Shown in pieces: positions 58,755 to 64,000 of a DNA stretch of 64,000 bases. The stretch lies in the NCBI GenBank assembly GCA_044224705.1, contig JBGAJY010000002.1:1-64000 (forward strand). Reading direction: 5' to 3'. Both the position numbers and the translations under genes were made by a program. Origin of the DNA: M3007 sp044224705. GTDB taxonomy: Bacteria > Bacteroidota > Bacteroidia > Chitinophagales > Saprospiraceae. Under the pieces are notes generated by a model, which ran no database searches, had not been told where the DNA came from, and was given only the letters and a program-made list of their open reading frames with translations. Each line of letters starts with the position of its first letter. The stretch's first letter is position 1.

Positions 58755-59666
58755 ATGAACTTCGCTGTTTTCAGTAAAAAGCTGGCGCTCGTACTGTTTG
58801 TGGTAGCCGGTCTGGTGTTGGTCGGGTTTGCCGGACGGATCATTCCCGCCCGCAATACCGGTCAACACCCCGACCCTGAAAGGGTCAATCTCGCACTGCG
58901 CCGCACTGCGCATTACCTCCTGGCTGCAGCGGGCGATTCCACGACCCGGATTCCGCCAGTGCGGCAAATCGATGCCAAAACCTGGCTGGTTGAGTTACAA
59001 AATTCGTTCGACTACGAAAAACTACCCAGGCTGCTGCAGGCATCCTTCGATGTGCAAGGCATTCACGGCGACTACAACGTGACGGTACTGGACTGTGCCG
59101 ACGGCAGCGTGCAGCTGGGGTATAATTTTCTGGATTTTAAACAAAACAAAGAGGCTCCCTGTAGCGGACGAGCCTCGGACAATGGCTGTTACGATCTGCA
59201 GGTCTCCTTTGTTCAGCCTTCTGCCGCTGAGCCGCTCTGGGCAGGCCGCATCCTGGCGTTCGGGTTGCTGGCAGGCCTCGTGTATTCCGCATGGCGTTTT
59301 TGGCCTGGTCGCCGGCCGCTCGCTCCGGCTCCTGCCGCGGCGGAAACCGATCCGGGGCAGTTGAATTTTGGATACTCCAGCCTCCATCCCGCCAATCAGG
59401 TCCTGATTGCGGCAGGTAAGCGGCACAACCTGACCTATCGTGAAACGAAGCTCCTGCATCTTTTTGCCACGCACATCAACCAGATGCTCGAACGCGAATT
59501 TATCCTTCAGAATGTCTGGGCCGACGAGGGCATTATCGTCGGACGGAGCATCGACGTATTCGTTTCTCGGCTGCGGAAACTGCTCCGCGACGACCCCGCG
59601 CTGCGGATCGTGACCGTGCACGGGGTGGGGTACCGGCTGGAAACGGGATGGGAAGGGATGGGTTAA
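58755..59666 (+). CDS. Membrane-tethered winged-helix transcriptional regulator
   Basis: A 303-residue protein. Two membrane helices: one near residues 9-29 (LALVLFVVAGLVLVGFAG) and one near 172-190 (GRILAFGLLAGLVYSAWRFW), separated by a ~140-residue periplasmic domain with cysteines (VLDCADGS, EAPCSGRASDNGCYDL). The cytoplasmic C-terminus is an OmpR/PhoB-type winged helix (NLTYRETKLLHLFATHIN, ILQNVWADEGIIVGRSIDVF, VSRLRKLLRDDP, VTVHGVGYRLE). Such proteins sense outside the inner membrane and bind DNA inside. I prefer the ATG at 58755; an ATG at 58704 overlaps the propeller gene by seven bases. It probably acts with the propeller gene upstream. Confidence 0.8.
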   Translation: MNFAVFSKKLALVLFVVAGLVLVGFAGRIIPARNTGQHPDPERVNLALRRTAHYLLAAAGDSTTRIPPVRQIDAKTWLVELQNSFDYEKLPRLLQASFDVQGIHGDYNVTVLDCADGSVQLGYNFLDFKQNKEAPCSGRASDNGCYDLQVSFVQPSAAEPLWAGRILAFGLLAGLVYSAWRFWPGRRPLAPAPAAAETDPGQLNFGYSSLHPANQVLIAAGKRHNLTYRETKLLHLFATHINQMLEREFILQNVWADEGIIVGRSIDVFVSRLRKLLRDDPALRIVTVHGVGYRLETGWEGMG

Positions 59667-59675
59667 AGGACCTCG

Positions 59676-60242
59676 CTACCTGCCGCCCCGGCTCGATGTG
59701 CCGGATGTATATTTTGATTTATAGCCCATGAGTAAACAAATCGGTGCCAGTATCCAATAAGTCAAAAGTTGTAAAGCCCAGGGTGGATTCGTCACTCGAA
59801 TGTCGTCTTTATGTTTTAACCCCATCAATGGTAGTTGTAAAAAAGGGGGCATCCCTTTTTCATTCAGCTTGCCGTCATTAGCGAGGGCGAAAAAGGATTC
59901 AAAGAACTCGTCAATATGAAGTGCCGGCGAAAATTGTTGAATTGAATGCGCCTCTATATCGTCTTCATTCCAAAAGCAATGCGGAACACCTGCCGGAATG
60001 ATAATTTTTTCACCGGGCCCGACGATTTGTTCCTTGCCATTGACCAGGAAATGAAGTTTCCCCGATATCACTTTTGCAGAACTTTCTTGTTTTGGATGAA
60101 CATGAACTGGCTCCCTCATGTCCGATCTGGGGTTGAAAGATTCAATTTCTAATAATTTTCCATTTGTTTCCTTGCCGGTTTGAAGGAAAATCATTCTTTG
60201 ACCCGTTCGTGCATTTGTGATTTGGTCGCCTTGGTTACTCAT
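59676..60242 (-). CDS. Cupin-domain protein with C-terminal membrane helix
   Basis: A 188-residue protein of the cupin_2 superfamily. Motif 1 appears as EPVHVHPKQESSAKVISG (HxH-x4-E) and motif 2 as GVPHCFWNED, which would bind a metal ion. A hydrophobic segment near 155-177 (LQLLTYWILAPICLLMGY) may anchor it in the membrane. Substrate unknown. It converges with the membrane regulator gene (9-bp gap) and is more A+T-rich than most neighbours. Confidence 0.8.
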   Translation of the reverse strand: MSNQGDQITNARTGQRMIFLQTGKETNGKLLEIESFNPRSDMREPVHVHPKQESSAKVISGKLHFLVNGKEQIVGPGEKIIIPAGVPHCFWNEDDIEAHSIQQFSPALHIDEFFESFFALANDGKLNEKGMPPFLQLPLMGLKHKDDIRVTNPPWALQLLTYWILAPICLLMGYKSKYTSGTSSRGGR

Positions 60243-60316
60243 TGCTTTTGTTTTTGGTTGTCAAAGTAATAAGTTTTGATGCCTGAGAGCATGTTGTCGT
60301 TTAACATCGCCTGTGG

Positions 60317-60952
60317 CTATCGCATCCCTCCTACAATCACCAAATCCGTCGTTGTCGTTCCATCATGCCCGGGATATACCTTGCGTTGTACGTCCAAAAT
60401 CGTAAAACCGTTTTCTTCGAGCGCCCGGGTCAGATAATCGGCCTGATGGTAGTGGATAAAAATTTCATCCTCGCCCGAACTGGAACGCATCAGTCGTGAC
60501 CGGCTGTATTCATCCTCCATCGTGCTGATGTAGATCATACCGCCGGGGCCCAGCAGCCCGGAAGCATCGCGGATCAATTGAATTGCTTCTTCTTTCGTGA
60601 GGTAGGGCAGGGCAAAACCGCAGAGGATCGCGTCGTAGGTTTTGCCCAGCCGGCCGATATTGCGACAGTCCATCAACTGAAATTCGGCCTCGGGGTTGTT
60701 CTTTTTCGCCAGTTCGATCATGTTGGGCGCCAGGTCGATCCCTAAAATCCGGAAATCTGGCCGTTTCGTGAGCAGGTACCGGGTGATGTTGCCCGGCCCG
60801 CAGGCGATCTCCAAAATCCGGGCATTGGGCCGGGTGACGTGGTCGCAAAAGAAGTCGAACGTGTCGTGGTAGAGACTCACGTCCATGTATTTTTCCTGGT
60901 AGAGTTCGGCGCGCCGGTCGAAGGCGTCCACGGCCATTCGGGTTTTATCCAT
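60317..60952 (-). CDS. Class I SAM-dependent methyltransferase
   Basis: A 211-residue methyltransferase. Motif I is RILEIACGPGNITRYLL (about 46-62), strand 2 ends ILGIDLAPNMIELAK, strand 4 is TYDAILCGFALPYLTKEEA, and strand 5 GPGGMIYISTMED. It is a methyltransferase type 11/12/25 member with unknown substrate. Its start (60952) lies inside the end of the DinB-like gene (8-bp overlap), so the two are translationally coupled; both could act in one stress or modification pathway (inference). Confidence 0.87.
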   Translation of the reverse strand: MDKTRMAVDAFDRRAELYQEKYMDVSLYHDTFDFFCDHVTRPNARILEIACGPGNITRYLLTKRPDFRILGIDLAPNMIELAKKNNPEAEFQLMDCRNIGRLGKTYDAILCGFALPYLTKEEAIQLIRDASGLLGPGGMIYISTMEDEYSRSRLMRSSSGEDEIFIHYHQADYLTRALEENGFTILDVQRKVYPGHDGTTTTDLVIVGGMR

Positions 60953-61418
60953 GATGCTGTATCATTTTTCTAATCAAAGAAATTTGTCCCAGATGGTAAT
61001 AACTATGTTCAATCACCCCTTCTATGTTTCGCAAGTAGCTTCCATACTTCTCGTCGACAAATGGCTCATCTAACCAAATGTCGGGCATTTGTTCAACGTG
61101 GCGGGCGAACAATTCAGCGTTGCTTAAAAATTCATTGACCAATGAATTCCAGTCTTCTTCGGACTTGATTTCCGGCAGGTCAAAACTGTATTTGTCCCTG
61201 ATTTCCAGTTTCCCGCCGTTAAAAACGTTTAAAATGCCGGCCAAATAATAGTTGATATGGAAGGTGAGTAAAGCAATCGTATTCAGGTTGAAAACCCGGC
61301 GATTGGCTTGTTCCCAGCTGACGCTTAATATTTGTTCTTTGAAGTTGGTGTTGGCGATCCATTTTCCGTCGAGAAGCACTTCCCGAAGCCGGTTTGCGAT
61401 AGATGAGTTTCTTGTCAT
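60945..61418 (-). CDS. DinB-superfamily protein
   Basis: A 157-residue four-helix protein related to DinB/DUF1572 (metal-dependent hydrolase-like). Helix features include LLTFHINYYLAGILNVF with a His, the central WNSLVNEFLSNAELFARHVE, and the C-terminal VIEHSYYHLGQISLIRKMI, where the H-x3-H pair is the usual metal site. The metal likely binds three His from the bundle; some relatives act as thiol transferases. The ATG at 61418 is selected; the upstream frame to 61514 overlaps a terminator hairpin. It is coupled to the methyltransferase downstream. Confidence 0.82.
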   Translation of the reverse strand: MTRNSSIANRLREVLLDGKWIANTNFKEQILSVSWEQANRRVFNLNTIALLTFHINYYLAGILNVFNGGKLEIRDKYSFDLPEIKSEEDWNSLVNEFLSNAELFARHVEQMPDIWLDEPFVDEKYGSYLRNIEGVIEHSYYHLGQISLIRKMIQHHG

Positions 61419-61488
61419 TGTAAAAATGTTCTTGATATAAGAGGCTGTGGTTTGGTCATCAGGGGGCACAGCCCTGATTTTGACTACA

Positions 61489-61527
61489 AATTGGCCCCGG
61501 CACGCTGAACGCATACCGGGGCCAATT
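61489..61527 (-). terminator. Hairpin after the delta-60 gene
   Basis: A perfect 12-bp stem, AATTGGCCCCGG with CCGGGGCCAATT, around a 15-nt loop, 19 bp beyond the delta-60 gene stop. No long T tract on the minus strand, but the stem is strong. Confidence 0.65.
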
Positions 61528-61545
61528 AATTTCCTACTTCCTCTT

Positions 61546-64000
61546 TTACAATTTCACGATCCGCACCGCGGCCGCCCCTGCCGCCGTTTTTATCCGGCAC
61601 ACATAGGCCCCGGCGGGTAAATCAGCCCCCAGCGACAGTTCAAGCGCCTGCTCACCCACCGTTTGCCGGCCGCTGAAAATGGTGCGCAAGGGCTGACCCT
61701 GGAGATTTTCCAAATGAACGCTTACCTCACCCGCCATGGGATTCTCGTAGCGCAGCATTGCCCGGTCTTTGACGGGATTGGGATAAACGAGCAATATCCC
61801 CGTATCGGGACTCAGGTCTTTGGCGCCGACCGTAAGCCCGGGCAGTACACGAATCAATACCGCATCCTGGTCCTGCCCGTTGTAGGCAAAGCCGGAGACA
61901 AGGATTTTGTCATCGGTCTGAAGGGTTATGGCCGTAGTAACATCGTCGTGGCCGAACAAATCGATGATCGCTTGGCCGTTGTCGCCGAAAGCGGGGTCGG
62001 GCGAACCGTCGGACAGCCGCCGGGTCAGGAAAATATCTTTCGAACTGGCCGAATGGAGGGTACCGGCGAGCAGGATTTTGCCATCGGGTTGCAGCGCCAA
62101 ACTGGCCTGGCGATAATAGCTGTAAGCAACATCTAAAAAATCAATACTGTCACTGATCGGGATCAAAAGCTTCCCGTTCGTGCCAAAACCGGCATCCAGT
62201 GTGCCGTTGGGAAGCCAGCGAACAAGCACCAGATTGCCTTGACTGGATACGCCAGCCGCCACAATACGCCCGCTGCCATCGACGGCAACATCAAACCCAG
62301 ACTCCCAGCTCTCGCCGATGTACAACCGGGCATAACCGCTGATACCAAAAGCGCCATCCAGCGCTCCATTCGACTTGAAGCGGACAACGCACAAGTCCAT
62401 TTGAAAGGAAGCGTCGTACTGGTATCCCCCGGCGACCAGCACCTTGCCGTCGGGCTGCAGGGCCAGCGCCAGCGTTTCAATGTTATCATAGCCCGGGGGT
62501 GTTAACTTCTTGATCCCGCCAGTCCCCCAACTCCCATCGAGGGAGCCGTCGGCCTTCAGGCGCACCACCATCATGCCTTGCATCCAACTGCCAGCCAGTA
62601 CAATTTTGCCATCCGGCTGTATCGATACGTCACGGGCTGAGAAATCGTAATCTACATTGTCTAGGTTTAAAAAACCTTGCTGGGCAAAACCCGTATCGGC
62701 CTGGCCATCGGGAAGCAGCCGCCAGACCACGTCGCCTTTCAACAGTATCAACCTGCCGTCCGGCTGCCGGGCCAAGGCCTGCACCCCTTCATATCCTCCT
62801 GGCAGCGCCTGTGCGGTTTGCAGGGCGCCTAAAGTGGAATACTGCGCCAATACCGCGTTGTCATTATCCCAATAACTGGCGGCTGCCATGTACACCGTAC
62901 CATCGGGCGCTGCCACCACGTCCAGGCCGGAGTCCATGCCGGTAGGGAAGTCTTTGGATACCTGCCCGCCTGCGCCGAAAGCAGGGTCGCTATCGCCGTT
63001 ATCCAGGTGACGGACGAGCACCACATCGGTGCCCTGCGAGCTGCGCACATAGCCCGTGCTTACGATTGCTCCATCGGGTTGCAAGACCATGCCGTAGAAT
63101 CCGCTTTCCAAAGCGGCATTGACCGTCAGCAACACTCCGTTACTGCCGAATGTCGTGTCGGGATCGCCTTCGGCAGTATACCGCGCGAGTAAGGCCTGGC
63201 AGGAAAAGCCGGCGTCAGGGCGAGCTAATCCCGCTGCCTGTATTCGGCCGTCAGGCAACAACGCCAGGCTGAGCAGTGAAGCGTTGTTACCTCCGAGATC
63301 CGTCATCGTTGCCCCGTCCGTACCGAAGCCGGGATCGGGCAAACCGTTTTCCAGCAGACGAGCGACGAAAATCATGGCGTCAGTGAGCATATAATCCGGC
63401 ATGACACGGAAGCCGGCCAGCACAACCTTGCCGTCGGGCTGCACGGCAATATCATTCAGACAAGTGTAAAATCCGGGAGTCGTGATATCGGCCACACCAT
63501 AAGTGCCGAATGTGGAGTCGGGCTGGCCATCTGCCAACAACCGAACGACTGCACCTTGGATTATCCCGAACGGCCCACCGTAATACGCTGCCGCCACCAC
63601 CTTGCCGTCGGGTTGCGGGCTAACGCAGTTGAGAAATTCCGTGCCCCATGTCCCCAGAGTACTGAGCGTCAACCGGACAATACCATTGTCGCCGAAAGCA
63701 GAATCAGGTTGACCATTTTCGAGCAGGCGCAGGACCATGGACTGATCGCAGGCTGCCCCACTGCCAGGATTTTACCGCTGTCGCCAACCGCTACGTCGTA
63801 GAAACTGCCTGGAACACAGCGCCGCAGTCCACCCCAAACGAAACATCCGGCGCCCCTGTGGCCGTCCAGCGGCGCAGGATGCGGAACCGCCACAAGTGCT
63901 GAGGATTTTGCCATCGGGCTGTAAGGCCAGGCCACCTTTGCTGCCGTCGATCTCCGAAAATATCACAGCACCGTCGAGGCCAAAGGAGGGGTCGGGCTGG
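61546..64000 (-). CDS. Secreted delta-60-repeat protein with T9SS type A domain (5' part frameshifted, runs off window)
   Basis: The intact frame runs from 63738 to the stop at 61546 (730 residues). It consists of about twelve delta-60 repeats, each with a LQPDGKI(L/V)(V/A)AG core and a later (F/V)xRxLxNGxxDxxFGxxG element, a pattern of calcium-free beta-propellers, and ends in a T9SS type A domain (LLVYPNPVKDRAMLRYENP to RIVKL). Upstream, repeat motifs continue but in three successive frames: SKGGLALQPDGKIL (frame of the main part) at about 63900, then FRILRRWTATGAPDVSFGVD, then YDVAVGDSGKILAVG, then the main frame again. The protein also extends beyond the window edge. The breaks may be real mutations or base-call errors. 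Confidence 0.8.

Overview
The window is GC-rich chromosomal DNA from a member of the Bacteroidota, most likely a Saprospiria/Chitinophagia-type environmental lineage. The signs are several very large secreted proteins ending in type IX secretion (T9SS) sorting domains, PKD/HYR/choice-of-anchor modules, many lipoproteins, an ECF sigma factor paired with an anti-sigma/outer-membrane-barrel fusion, a hybrid two-component system with an AraC output domain, LytS/LytTR regulators, and promoter-like TAnnTTTG boxes. The species assignment is inference. I see no tRNA, rRNA, CRISPR array or transposase gene.

Layout. 1-4.1 kb: the end of an unknown gene, a PhnA/YjdM-type small protein, Dps, a methyltransferase, a DUF4406-type protein and a lipoprotein. 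4.2-6.2 kb: a lipid island with a CDP-alcohol phosphatidyltransferase and a CdsA-like cytidylyltransferase diverging from a phytol/dolichol-kinase-like protein. 6.3-10.1 kb: the ECF sigma factor, its membrane/barrel partner, a lipoprotein and ApaG. 10.2-19.8 kb: a 2308-residue repeat-rich adhesin-like T9SS protein, then an A+T-rich secreted metalloprotease and a lipoprotein. 19.8-28.4 kb: a membrane-anchored patatin, a UbiA-like protein, a protease/beta-propeller/barrel fusion and GlgB. 28.5-31.3 kb: LytTR regulator, LytS-type kinase and a Crp/Fnr regulator. 31.3-36.2 kb: an OmpA-family protein, glutaryl-CoA dehydrogenase, a cNMP-binding/PhcB-like methyltransferase fusion and a small unknown protein. 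36.3-45.3 kb: a choice-of-anchor-L T9SS protein, MscS, M1 aminopeptidase, RidA and a ROK sugar kinase. 45.3-57.3 kb: a two-gene HNH module, the hybrid two-component system, and divergent from it a run of secreted proteins, one of them broken. 57.3-59.7 kb: a cassette of small secreted protein, seven-Asp-box propeller and membrane-tethered winged-helix regulator. 59.7-64 kb: cupin, methyltransferase, DinB-like protein and a delta-60-repeat T9SS protein that is frameshifted at its 5' side and runs off the window.

Three non-coding themes stand out. (1) Many intergenic gaps hold long inverted repeats built from short tandem units, often touching or supplying stop codons. (2) A pair of 18-bp direct repeats with a 21-bp period sits between the hybrid two-component gene and its divergent neighbour, just upstream of a TAnnTTTG box, as expected for an AraC-type operator. 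(3) Three genes have a TAnnTTTG box only 4-5 nt before the start codon, which suggests leaderless mRNAs.

The most promising candidates for undescribed biology are the cNMP-sensor/PhcB-like fusion, the propeller/membrane-regulator cassette, the hybrid two-component secreted-protein locus, and the small-protein/HNH pair.
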